Assembly: GCA_964606975.1 (NCBI GenBank)
Contig: CAZSGY010000016.1
Coordinates: 1 to 21,124 of the forward strand
Direction of reading: 5' to 3'
DNA length: 21,124 nt
Source of the DNA: UBA8517 sp964606975
Lineage (GTDB): Bacteria > Patescibacteriota > Microgenomatia > UBA8517
Every line of letters starts with the position of its first letter. Positions within the stretch are counted from its first letter, which is position 1. A program made the translations under genes and the position numbers. Shown piece by piece: positions 8,268 through 16,077 of this stretch. The notes under the pieces are model-generated. The model saw nothing but the letters and a program-made list of their open reading frames with translations, was not told the origin of the DNA and made no database searches.

Positions 8268-9683
8268 ATGAGACGAAGACCGATATTACTTCTTTTAGGA
8301 ATTGTCCTTCTTGGTCTGGCAATCAGAATCTATAAAATTGACGCACTACCGCTTTACGGAGACGAGCTGACCATGGTTTATGACACTTATTCCATAAGCA
8401 AAACCGGTATGGATGCCACAGGACAAAAATTTCCGTTGACTTTCAAAATGGGCGCGGGACGCCCCGGAGGTTATATATATTTTTCAGTTCCGTTTGTAGC
8501 TATATTCGGGCCAACAGTCTGGGGGGTACGTGGCCTTTCTTTGCTTTCGGGGTTGGGAATAATCGTCCTTATGTATTTCTTGGGTAAAAAGCTTTTCAAT
8601 GAGAAAGTCGGACTTATCGCTGCGTTTCTGATGTCAATTTCACCCTGGGATATTTATTTAAGCCGCGGGGGGTTTGAAGCACATTTTGCTCTATTTTTAG
8701 CCCTTTTGGGAATCACAATGTTTTTTTATAAAAAGTATTTTTGGTGGGGGATTTCTTGGGGAATTGCACTTTTCACTTACCCCACCTTCAAGTTGACTTT
8801 GCCTCTCATGTTTTTGCTTTTGGGTTTTGTTGAAAAATTTAAAAAGCTACTTAGCGACAAAAAGTTTATAGTTGGCACGCTAATACTATTTTTGTTTGGT
8901 GCCGCGGCAATTACTCAAACCTTTTTTGCCGGCAGTGAAACAAGATTTTTTAACCAAAATATACTATCTGACAATTTGACCAAGCAAAGACTTATTCAAA
9001 TAGTCAGCGCCGAAAGAACGTCGTCAACATTGCCGTCGGTTTTAAAACCGGTTTTTATAAATAGAGAAATTGAGTACGGAAAAATACTTTTGGAAAGTTA
9101 TTTCTCAAATATTTCTCCGAGCTTTTTGTTTATAAGAGGAGATGGGAATCCACGCCACAATCCCGGAGAAATGGGGATGCTTTATCTGGCAGAACTGCCA
9201 ATATTATTAATTTCAATTTTTATTCTATGGAAAGAGAATAAAAAGATGTTGTTTTTGCTGTCAGGATGGATATTGATTACTCCACTAGCAACAATGTTTA
9301 TGCAGGAGGCCCATGCATTGAGAAACGGACTAATGCTTCCGCCTTTAATTTTACTTACGGCTTATGCAATCTCCCGTCTTCCCCGAAAGTTTGTCAAAAT
9401 ATTTTTTGTAATCGTAATAATGGAACTCATTTACATCCTGGTACGTATTTACACAATTGCTCCTGCCAAATTTGCGTCGTTTTGGTCGGCAGAGGCAAAA
9501 AAGGCTGCCGTTTACGCAATTGAAGCGGATAAAAGAGGAGAGGATGTAACTTTATTTATAAACCGGATTGATAATATCGAATATGCTTATGAGGTTTATG
9601 CAAAAGTAGACCCCCGTGAGGTTATTTCCCAATACGGAAAAGTGCCTAAAATTTACGGCCATATCACTATTGCCGATAAGTAG
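8268..9683 (+). CDS. GT39/PMT_2-like glycosyltransferase, copy 1
   Basis: A 471-aa polytopic protein. Helix 1 (about 5-20) is followed by R20-x-Y-K and an outer loop with LPLYGDE (27-33), whose D32-E33 pair matches the catalytic/metal-binding acidic motif of GT39 and ArnT-like enzymes. This leads into YDTYSISKTGMD-x-x-G (38-52). Other motifs shared with the next three genes are SISPWDIYLSR-x-x-FE (123-137), an outer-loop SPSFLFIRGDGNPR (283-296) and HALR (349-352). A short C-terminal soluble tail of about 80 residues follows the last helix. Known members transfer sugars from polyprenyl-phosphate donors on the outer membrane face to lipid, glycan or protein. It differs most from its three siblings (GDE rather than WDE; no DWQY motif at the tail). 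It starts the rightward cluster and has a candidate leaderless promoter. Confidence 0.83.
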   Translation: MRRRPILLLLGIVLLGLAIRIYKIDALPLYGDELTMVYDTYSISKTGMDATGQKFPLTFKMGAGRPGGYIYFSVPFVAIFGPTVWGVRGLSLLSGLGIIVLMYFLGKKLFNEKVGLIAAFLMSISPWDIYLSRGGFEAHFALFLALLGITMFFYKKYFWWGISWGIALFTYPTFKLTLPLMFLLLGFVEKFKKLLSDKKFIVGTLILFLFGAAAITQTFFAGSETRFFNQNILSDNLTKQRLIQIVSAERTSSTLPSVLKPVFINREIEYGKILLESYFSNISPSFLFIRGDGNPRHNPGEMGMLYLAELPILLISIFILWKENKKMLFLLSGWILITPLATMFMQEAHALRNGLMLPPLILLTAYAISRLPRKFVKIFFVIVIMELIYILVRIYTIAPAKFASFWSAEAKKAAVYAIEADKRGEDVTLFINRIDNIEYAYEVYAKVDPREVISQYGKVPKIYGHITIADK

Positions 9684-9725
9684 ATTTACTTGTGAATTTG
9701 AAGCTGGTAACATTTAAGATGAGAT

Positions 9726-11375
9726 ATGAAGAAATTTTCGGCCTGGATTTGGCTTTTTTTGATACTTTCTATCGCTTTCTTCCTACGGGTATACAAGATA
9801 ACTTCAGTTCCGCCTTCTCTTAATTGGGATGAAGTTTCGATCGGCTATAACGCCTATTCTGTTCTCAAAACCGGCAAGGATGAATGGGGTGTCAGATTTC
9901 CGCTGAATTTCAAATCATACGGAGAATATAAGCTTCCCGGGCAAGTTTACGCCTCGATTCCGGGAATAGCAGTATTCGGTTTAAATGAATTGGGGGTAAG
10001 AATTACTCCCGTCATCTATGGTACTCTGACGGTTCTTTTTTTGTATCTTTTGGTCCAGGAGATGTTTGCAAAAAAAGGCGTATCTTTAATATCTGCGTTT
10101 TTGTTGGCAGTTTCTCCGTGGCATATCCAGTTGACGCGCGCTTCTTTTGAATCGTCATTTGCACTTTTTTGGGTTGTTATAGGAATTTGGCTTTTTCTTA
10201 AAGGTCTGAAAAAACCAAAATGGCTCGTGTTTTCGGTACTTCCATTCGCAATTTCGATTTATACATACAACAGTGCCAGGGGTTTTGTTCCGCTTTTTAT
10301 ATTGGCTTTAATAATTATTTTCAGAAAATATTTTTGGAAAGTTAAAGGATGGTTTTTAAGCGCGGGAGTGCTTTTTGCAATATTAATGATTCCTTTGGCA
10401 GTCCAAGTGATGAGCGGAGAAGCTTCTGAAAGATACAAATTGGTCAGCATAACGGATGAGGCGGGCTTAATTCCCAGGATTGAAGAAAGGAGAAATGGTT
10501 CCACACTGCCTCCGGTCATAACCAAACTGATACATAACCGTTATACATACATAAGTTTTTATTTTACAAAAAATTATTTAGCCCACTTTAGTCCTGACTT
10601 CCTTTTCATTAGTGGGGCAGGACACCGTCAACATCACGTCCAGGGAGTGGGGGAAATGTACTGGTTCCAATCGGTATTTATAATCCTTGGAGCATATTAT
10701 TTGCTTAAAAAGAAAGATCCCGGCTTGAAAGTTTTACTACCCTGGTTATTTTTGGCGTTTGTTCCCGTTTCCTTAACTAACGACAGTATCCCCAATGCTT
10801 TAAGAACTCTGAACGCAGCACCGATTTACCAGATATTTACGGCTATGGGAATCTATTACGTTTATAAAGGTATTAAAAACAAAAAAGTGTTTGCCGGAAT
10901 TATGACAATTGCGGCAATATTATTTTTGATAAACTTCGGAATTTATATAAAAAACTTATTCGTTAATTATCCGGTCAAATATTCCAAAGATTGGCAATAT
11001 GGAAATAAACAGGTTGTTGCCTATATTAAGGACAATGGGGATAAATATGATTTGATCACTTTTAGCAGGCATTATGGAGAGCCGCACATGTTTACTTTAT
11101 TTTATTTGGGATACGACCCTGTCAAATTTCAAAACGACCCGGGGTTAACGAGGTTTGAAACATTTGATTGGGTCAGAGTTTTGCGGTTTGATAAATATTA
11201 TTTTCCGGATTTAGGAGATGCGGGAACAAAATATGAAGACGTGATTGCTGCGAATCCGGATAAAAGAATTTTGTTCATCGGCAGAAAAGAAGATTTCCCC
11301 CAAGATCTTCCCAGACTAGAAACCATAGACTTTTTGGATGGCGGGAGGGCATTTGATATTGTGGAGACGAAATGA
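9726..11375 (+). CDS. GT39/PMT_2-like glycosyltransferase, copy 2
   Basis: A 549-aa polytopic paralogue. The first outer loop reads PPSLNWDEVSIGYNAYSVLKTG (29-50) with D35-E36 as the expected acidic pair, followed by KDEWG. Then come AVSPWHIQLTR-x-x-FE (128-142), FSPDFLFISG (288-297) followed by a histidine-rich GHRQHHVQG, NALRT, and the C-terminal DWQYGNKQ motif opening a soluble tail of about 130 residues, longer than in copy 1. Of the four copies it resembles copies 3 and 4 most closely. A 42-nt gap separates it from copy 1. That gap has no SD; a weak TAAGAT at 9715-9720 lies 5 nt before the ATG. The 3' end overlaps the next gene by 4 nt. It probably uses a polyprenyl-phosphate sugar; donor and acceptor are not determined. 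Confidence 0.83.
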   Translation: MKKFSAWIWLFLILSIAFFLRVYKITSVPPSLNWDEVSIGYNAYSVLKTGKDEWGVRFPLNFKSYGEYKLPGQVYASIPGIAVFGLNELGVRITPVIYGTLTVLFLYLLVQEMFAKKGVSLISAFLLAVSPWHIQLTRASFESSFALFWVVIGIWLFLKGLKKPKWLVFSVLPFAISIYTYNSARGFVPLFILALIIIFRKYFWKVKGWFLSAGVLFAILMIPLAVQVMSGEASERYKLVSITDEAGLIPRIEERRNGSTLPPVITKLIHNRYTYISFYFTKNYLAHFSPDFLFISGAGHRQHHVQGVGEMYWFQSVFIILGAYYLLKKKDPGLKVLLPWLFLAFVPVSLTNDSIPNALRTLNAAPIYQIFTAMGIYYVYKGIKNKKVFAGIMTIAAILFLINFGIYIKNLFVNYPVKYSKDWQYGNKQVVAYIKDNGDKYDLITFSRHYGEPHMFTLFYLGYDPVKFQNDPGLTRFETFDWVRVLRFDKYYFPDLGDAGTKYEDVIAANPDKRILFIGRKEDFPQDLPRLETIDFLDGGRAFDIVETK

Positions 11376-12841
11376 AAATTGAAAGATATAAAATATTTTT
11401 TGCCCTGGTAATTATATTCTTTTTCATTACCAGGCTTTATAAAATTGCAGACTTGCCGGCCTCGGTTTATTGGGATGAGGCTTCAATCGGATATAACGCT
11501 TATTCAATAGGGGTAGATCTAAAAGACGAATGGGGGGACACCCTGCCATTGCACTTCCGTGCATTTGGAGAATTTAAATTACCGGTTTATATTTATTCGG
11601 TAGTGCCATTTGTAAAAATCTTCGGATTGAACGCACTGGCTGTAAGATTGCCGGCAGTGCTTTACTCTTTTGGCACATTGATTTTAACCTATCTTTTGGT
11701 CAGTAAGATTACTGCCAAAAAGTGGCCGGGAGTCTTGTCTGCTTTTATATTAAGCGTTTCCCCTTGGTTTTTCATTTTTTCCCGAACGGGATATGAAGCC
11801 ACTGCCGGAGTATTTTTTTTGTTGTTATCAGTGTATTTTTTCCTTTTGGATTCAAAGAAAAAAATACCGTTATTATTGGGAACTCTGTCGGCAATTCTAA
11901 GCCTTTATAGTTATACAAGTTTCAGAATAATTGCCCCATTATTGCTGTTTTTCTTCCTAGGTCGGGCTACTTTCAAACATCTGATTAACAAGGATCTTAC
12001 AAAATATCTGTTTCCTATTTTGCTTTCGGTTTCAGTTTTTTTGCTGTCCTTAATTCCAATCGCCAGACTTTTCCTTTATGATGCCGGTTTTGGTAGGGCG
12101 CAATCGTTTGCTCTGATCCCCGGTTTCCAGCAGGTCTATGATTTACAGGGCAAGCCGCATTTTCAAATTACTTATGATAGAACGGGCTCCGTAGACTGGA
12201 AAGAGAATGTGTTAGCTGTGGTTAAAAATTATTTTTCTCATTTTTCGCCGGATTTTCTTTTGACAAACGGAGATTCAAATTCCAGAAGCCAAATCCCCGG
12301 ACACGGGCAGATTTATTGGATCGATATCCCTTTGGCAATTTTGGGAATCTATGCAATTTTAAGAAAAAGGAATTTATTATTTTTTATCCCGCTAACGCTT
12401 TTAGTACTTGCTCCAATTCCGGCCAGTATAACTAAAGAATCGCCGCATGCTTTAAGAACTATCTTGGCGGCGCCAAGTTTGGCGATGATTTCGGCAATTG
12501 GAGTTTGGTATTTGGCGGAAAAATTTAGTGTAAAAAAAATATCCCTCGCGCTGATTTGCCTAGTTTCAGCACTTTATTATTTATCATTTGAACTTTATGC
12601 AACGGACTTTGTCTTGAAATACCAAAACCGGACGGCTTCAGATTGGCAATACGAATATAAGGAAATTTTCGCTAACCAAAAAAGCGGGATAGTTACTGAT
12701 AAATACGGGCAACCCTATATATTTGCGCTTTTTTATCAAAAATACCCACCCGAAAAATTTAGATCTGAGGTAAAGTATAATTCGGTCGATAGATGGGGAT
12801 TTTCTCTGGTTTCGTCTTTTAACGGATTTGAATTTAAATGA
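11372..12841 (+). CDS. GT39/PMT_2-like glycosyltransferase, copy 3
   Basis: A 489-aa polytopic paralogue. Helix 1 is followed by YWDEASIGYNAYS (33-45) with D35-E36, and KDEWGDTLPLHFRAFGEFKLP (51-71). Further shared motifs are SVSPWFFIFSR-x-x-YE (128-142), FSPDFLLTNGDSNSRS in the second outer loop, HALRT near the C-terminal helices, and DWQYEYKE opening the soluble tail of about 70 residues. The start overlaps the upstream stop (ATGA) and the end overlaps copy 4 in the same way, so the three genes are probably co-translated. The tandem order and shared motifs indicate duplication followed by strong divergence, which suggests different acceptors rather than dosage (inference). Confidence 0.83.
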   Translation: MKIERYKIFFALVIIFFFITRLYKIADLPASVYWDEASIGYNAYSIGVDLKDEWGDTLPLHFRAFGEFKLPVYIYSVVPFVKIFGLNALAVRLPAVLYSFGTLILTYLLVSKITAKKWPGVLSAFILSVSPWFFIFSRTGYEATAGVFFLLLSVYFFLLDSKKKIPLLLGTLSAILSLYSYTSFRIIAPLLLFFFLGRATFKHLINKDLTKYLFPILLSVSVFLLSLIPIARLFLYDAGFGRAQSFALIPGFQQVYDLQGKPHFQITYDRTGSVDWKENVLAVVKNYFSHFSPDFLLTNGDSNSRSQIPGHGQIYWIDIPLAILGIYAILRKRNLLFFIPLTLLVLAPIPASITKESPHALRTILAAPSLAMISAIGVWYLAEKFSVKKISLALICLVSALYYLSFELYATDFVLKYQNRTASDWQYEYKEIFANQKSGIVTDKYGQPYIFALFYQKYPPEKFRSEVKYNSVDRWGFSLVSSFNGFEFK

Positions 12842-14439
12842 AGAAAATTGAAATTATTATATTGGCGGCGATTGTTATTTTGGGAGCGTTTTTGAGAATA
12901 TACAAACTTGACAGTGTTCCGCCATCTCTAAATTGGGACGAAGTGGCCGCCGGATACAATGCCTACACAATAGCAAACTGGGGTGCTGATGAATACGGCA
13001 CAAAAATGCCTCTGGTGTTTAAATCTTTTGGCGACGACAAACATCCGGTACATATTTATATTACTGCCGTTTTTATTAAGATATTTGGTTTTTCGGAATT
13101 TATAACACGCCTGCCTAGTGCCATTATTGGGATAGTTGCCGTTGCCGCGATTTATTTTTTGGTAACGGTAATGTTTAAAAATAAAGCCGCAGGTTTTTTA
13201 TCTTCATTCTTTTTAGCGGTTTCCCCCTACCATCTTCAGCTTTCCAGGGGATTATGGGAAGCAAATTTTGCACTGTCTTTTTACATTCTCGGACTTTTAA
13301 TGTTCTACCTTGGGATCAAAAGAAAATATTTATTTCCTTTATCATTTTTGAGCTTTGGTCTTTCGTTTTTTTCTTATCACTCCGCCAAGGTTTTAATTCC
13401 GGCGACAATAATTTTGCTTTTGGCTCTTTACGCTAAAGATTTTGTCAAAAACAAGATTTGGTTGGGGATATCGCTATCGGTAATAGCTCTATTTACATTT
13501 TTGACTATTAACAATCCGAAAATTTTGGGGTTTGCCAGAATTGAACAAAACAAGATTCAGAAAACAGACATCGAAAACACATATTTATTTAAAAAAACAG
13601 GGAATTCTTATCTTGCCACCGTCGAAATTACTTTTAATCATTACAAACCCTACTTTAATCCCAAGTATTTATTTATATCCGGAGATGAAAATCCCAGAAA
13701 TTCGGTAAACAAGTTTGGACAATTTTATAAAGTAGACCTTATATTAATGGTAGCCGGCCTGATCGCTCTTTTTTCCGCCCGGTCCCGGTCCTCAATTATT
13801 CTGGGATCGTGGATTTTACTGGCACCTTTGCCGGCCGCGTTTGCAGGTGGCCCCCAAAACGCAATCAGAGGAGTTTTTATGCTTGGCGGCATGACAATTT
13901 TGGCCGGGTTAGGGGCAGGTAAAATAATCTCTTTATTTAAAAATAAAATATGGAGGGCTTTGTCTTTAATTATAATTTTGGCTGCTGTTTCCTTCGAGTT
14001 TGGAAGCTACCTCAAGTATTACTATAAAGAATATGCCAAGGACCATGCTATTGAGTGGCAGTATGGTATGGAGCAGATTGTGAATTATCTTAAACGCAAT
14101 CCGGATTACTCGCGTGTTTATATGGATAAAATAAGGCAGCAGCCTTATATATTCTTTTTATATTATCTAAAAACCCCGCTACCAGAGCTTCTGGCAACAG
14201 TAAATTACGACAAAAGCGAATCAAGAAGCTACAATTCAGTAGAATCGTTTGCAGAATATCAATTCGGGGGGAATTGGGACATAATAAATAGCTATCCTTA
14301 TCACGGGGTAATATATGTTATGACACCGAGTTATTATAGCGGGTTGCGCTATATTAATGAGTTTGAGGTTAAAAAGCTGATAAAATACCCCGGTGGTACG
14401 GACGCTTTTTATATAGTTGAAGGGAATTTATTATGGTAA
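12838..14439 (+). CDS. GT39/PMT_2-like glycosyltransferase, copy 4
   Basis: A 533-aa polytopic paralogue. The first outer loop is PPSLNWDEVAAGYNAYTI (28-45) with D34-E35, followed by DEYG and KSFGDDKHPVHIY. Shared motifs are AVSPYHLQLSR-x-x-WE (127-141; Tyr replaces the Trp of the other copies), FNPKYLFISGDENPRNS, NAIRG, and EWQYGMEQ opening a C-terminal soluble domain of about 120 residues. It overlaps copy 3 by 4 nt and the downstream GT2 gene by 7 nt. That coupling to a cytoplasmic GT2 fits a pathway in which the GT2 works on the same glycan or supplies its donor, though this is inference. Confidence 0.83.
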   Translation: MKKIEIIILAAIVILGAFLRIYKLDSVPPSLNWDEVAAGYNAYTIANWGADEYGTKMPLVFKSFGDDKHPVHIYITAVFIKIFGFSEFITRLPSAIIGIVAVAAIYFLVTVMFKNKAAGFLSSFFLAVSPYHLQLSRGLWEANFALSFYILGLLMFYLGIKRKYLFPLSFLSFGLSFFSYHSAKVLIPATIILLLALYAKDFVKNKIWLGISLSVIALFTFLTINNPKILGFARIEQNKIQKTDIENTYLFKKTGNSYLATVEITFNHYKPYFNPKYLFISGDENPRNSVNKFGQFYKVDLILMVAGLIALFSARSRSSIILGSWILLAPLPAAFAGGPQNAIRGVFMLGGMTILAGLGAGKIISLFKNKIWRALSLIIILAAVSFEFGSYLKYYYKEYAKDHAIEWQYGMEQIVNYLKRNPDYSRVYMDKIRQQPYIFFLYYLKTPLPELLATVNYDKSESRSYNSVESFAEYQFGGNWDIINSYPYHGVIYVMTPSYYSGLRYINEFEVKKLIKYPGGTDAFYIVEGNLLW

Positions 14440-15293
14440 AACTATCTGTCGTACTGGCCACAAGAAATGAAGAGGAAAATATTGGCCGATGTTTGCAGTC
14501 TATTGAGGACATTGCCGATGAAATTATCATAGTCGATGAGTATTCAAATGACAAAACTGTCGAAATAGCAAAAGAGTATGGTGCAAAAGTGTTTAGTGAA
14601 CCGCATCATGAGATATTTCATATAACCAAACAAAAGGCACTCGACAAAGCCAGTGGGGAATGGATTCTGCAGATGGATGCGGACGAGGTGGTTACAACGG
14701 CGCTTGCAAGTGAAATTTTGTCCGTTATCAATCATCAACCATCAACCATTAGCCATAAACCGTCAACCGTTAGTCCCTTGTTTCTCCGTCATCAGAAACT
14801 GATTGAAGCCCGCGACGGCAAAATAGGAAAACCCACAGGCGAAATTGTCGGCTACTTCATTCCCCGGAGAAATATGTTTTTGGGTAAACCCTTGATCCAT
14901 GCCGGAGTTTATCCTGACGGGGTGATTCGTTTGGTAAAAAGAGGGTTTGCCAGTTTCCCCCAGAAGTCGGTACATGAGCAGATTGAATTAAACGGGGAAG
15001 TAAGTTGGCTATTAAGCGACCTTTTGCATTACGATTCCCCTACACTTAAAAAATATTTTATGAGGCTTAACCGCTATACCGATCTTCATGCCCGCGAATT
15101 GAAAGATAAAAAAGTTTCTAAAAATCCGTTTTCCTTTATATATTATATTTTACTTAAACCTTTGAGTGTTTTTATCAATTTATATTTCCGCCATTTGGGG
15201 ATTCTTGACGGAGTCAGAGGGTTTTTGTGGAGTTTCTTTTCAGCAACACATTATCCCATTGCCTACTTTAAATATATAACCTCTGAGGTTTAG
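14433..15293 (+). CDS. GT2 glycosyltransferase, WaaE/KdtX-like
   Basis: A 286-aa GT-A fold enzyme. The N-terminal nucleotide-sugar site is SVVLATRNEEENIGRCLQSI (5-24). The usual VDsgStD motif is VDEYSND here (34-40). K66-x-x-ALDKASGEWILQMDADE (66-85) carries the metal-binding DADE. This pattern belongs to the lipopolysaccharide-core beta-glucosyltransferase-like branch of GT2. After the DADE helix an unusual stretch, about residues 99-113 with NHQPSTISHKPSTVS, is encoded by a low-complexity tract. The rest (LFLRHQ, YFIPRRNMFLGKPL, the VKRGF-x-x-FP-x-x-SVHEQI acceptor-side motif, LLHYDSPTLKKYFMRLNRYT) is typical. It acts on the cytoplasmic face with a C-terminal amphipathic or membrane-associated region. 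The acceptor is unknown. It overlaps the upstream GT39 gene by 7 nt. Confidence 0.85.
   Translation: MVKLSVVLATRNEEENIGRCLQSIEDIADEIIIVDEYSNDKTVEIAKEYGAKVFSEPHHEIFHITKQKALDKASGEWILQMDADEVVTTALASEILSVINHQPSTISHKPSTVSPLFLRHQKLIEARDGKIGKPTGEIVGYFIPRRNMFLGKPLIHAGVYPDGVIRLVKRGFASFPQKSVHEQIELNGEVSWLLSDLLHYDSPTLKKYFMRLNRYTDLHARELKDKKVSKNPFSFIYYILLKPLSVFINLYFRHLGILDGVRGFLWSFFSATHYPIAYFKYITSEV
14727..14773 (+). repeat. In-frame low-complexity ATCAACC tract inside the GT2 gene
   Basis: Imperfect iterations of ATCAACC, CATTAGCCATAAACC and GTCAACCGTTAG encode roughly residues 99-113 of the GT2 enzyme. The unit is related to the ATCAATC tract at 245-268. It lies between the DADE catalytic helix and the acceptor half, in a place where GT2 proteins have a surface loop, so the enzyme may tolerate it. 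Confidence 0.6.
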
Positions 15294-15296
15294 AAT
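15291..15296 (+). promoter_or_regulatory. TAGAAT -10-like hexamer before the SDR gene
   Basis: TAGAAT overlaps the GT2 stop codon and ends 6 nt before the ATG at 15303. The spacing is the same as in the two elements at 8243-8267 and the TAAAAT before 16843. No SD precedes this ATG, so a leaderless internal transcript is possible. The AT-rich context makes chance matches common. Confidence 0.3.
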
Positions 15297-15302
15297 TAAT
15301 TA

Positions 15303-16040
15303 ATGGATCTTCTTAATAAAAATATTATCATTACCGGTTCGACCGGAGGAATCGGCAGGGAATTGGTAAAAAATATCGACGCCGAAGGAGCAAACTTGAT
15401 ATTAATTTCAAGATCGGAAAGCGAACTTCAAAATTTGTCTAAGGAATTGGAAAGCAACTGCACATACTTTGCTTGTGATTTTTCCGATCAGAATGACGTC
15501 GAAAATTTGGCCAAAAAATTGTCTAAGCAGTTTAAAGTAATAGATGTCTTAATAAATGCGGCCGGTATAGGAGTTTATAAAAAGTTGGAAGACGAGTCAC
15601 TTGAAGAATGGAACAATTCAATGAACATTAATGTAACTTCTCAATTTTTGCTGATTAAACACTTAAGCAAAAATTTACGTAAATCAAAAAGCTCTGTAGT
15701 TTTAAATATCGGTTCGGGTGCGGGTGTAATTCCGATGGCAGAAAGAAGTATTTACTGTGCAACAAAGTTTGCGGTGCGGGGTCTGACTTTAAGTTTGGCT
15801 GAGGAATACAAAAAATCGCGCCTAGAGTTTTGTTTGATAACTTTGGGAAGTACTCTAACCAGCTTTGGCCCGATGAGCTATGAGGAAAAGAAGTCTGATA
15901 TGGAAAAAGGTAAAAAAGCCTATTTCACTCCGGATTGGGTAGCCAAAAAATTAATTTCTATTATCAAAGACGATGATAGGAGGGTGGAGTACACTCTTTT
16001 TCCTTCAAATTATGTCGCCGAATGGAAAGAGGCCAAATAA
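15303..16040 (+). CDS. Short-chain dehydrogenase/reductase (classical SDR)
   Basis: A 245-aa protein, the normal length for a classical SDR. It has the cofactor motif TGSTGGIG (11-18), an acidic D59 in ACDFSDQ at the adenine-pocket strand, NAAG (85-88), catalytic N110, S138 and Y151-x3-K155. R37 after beta-2 (ISRSES) favours NADP(H). It is predicted soluble, with an SDR-typical C-terminus lacking an obvious membrane segment. The substrate cannot be named from the sequence. Position at the end of a glycosyltransferase string suggests a role in sugar or lipid-carrier modification, but many SDRs sit in such clusters without a known link. ATG 15303 is 9 nt after the GT2 stop. Its TAA stop abuts the first 27-bp repeat of the mobile unit. 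Confidence 0.85.
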   Translation: MDLLNKNIIITGSTGGIGRELVKNIDAEGANLILISRSESELQNLSKELESNCTYFACDFSDQNDVENLAKKLSKQFKVIDVLINAAGIGVYKKLEDESLEEWNNSMNINVTSQFLLIKHLSKNLRKSKSSVVLNIGSGAGVIPMAERSIYCATKFAVRGLTLSLAEEYKKSRLEFCLITLGSTLTSFGPMSYEEKKSDMEKGKKAYFTPDWVAKKLISIIKDDDRRVEYTLFPSNYVAEWKEAK

Positions 16041-16067
16041 ACCTTTAAAGGACTGACCCTGCAAGGT
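16041..16067 (+). repeat. 27-bp repeat, copy 1 (left border)
   Basis: It starts ACCTTTAAAGG and ends CCCTGCAAGGT, and is identical in sequence and orientation to the copies at 16555-16581 and 16772-16798. The outer 5 bases (ACCTT/AAGGT) are inverted complements, and inner AGG/CCT can pair around a 6-nt loop, giving an imperfect hairpin. It begins at the first base after the SDR stop codon. Confidence 0.9.
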
Positions 16068-16077
16068 GTATATAGTA

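Noticed and set aside
9684..9725. Promoter in the 42-nt gap between GT39 copies 1 and 2
   Set aside because: TTGTGA and TAAGAT are present, but the 19-nt spacing is poor and the match weak, so it is mentioned only in the gene entry.
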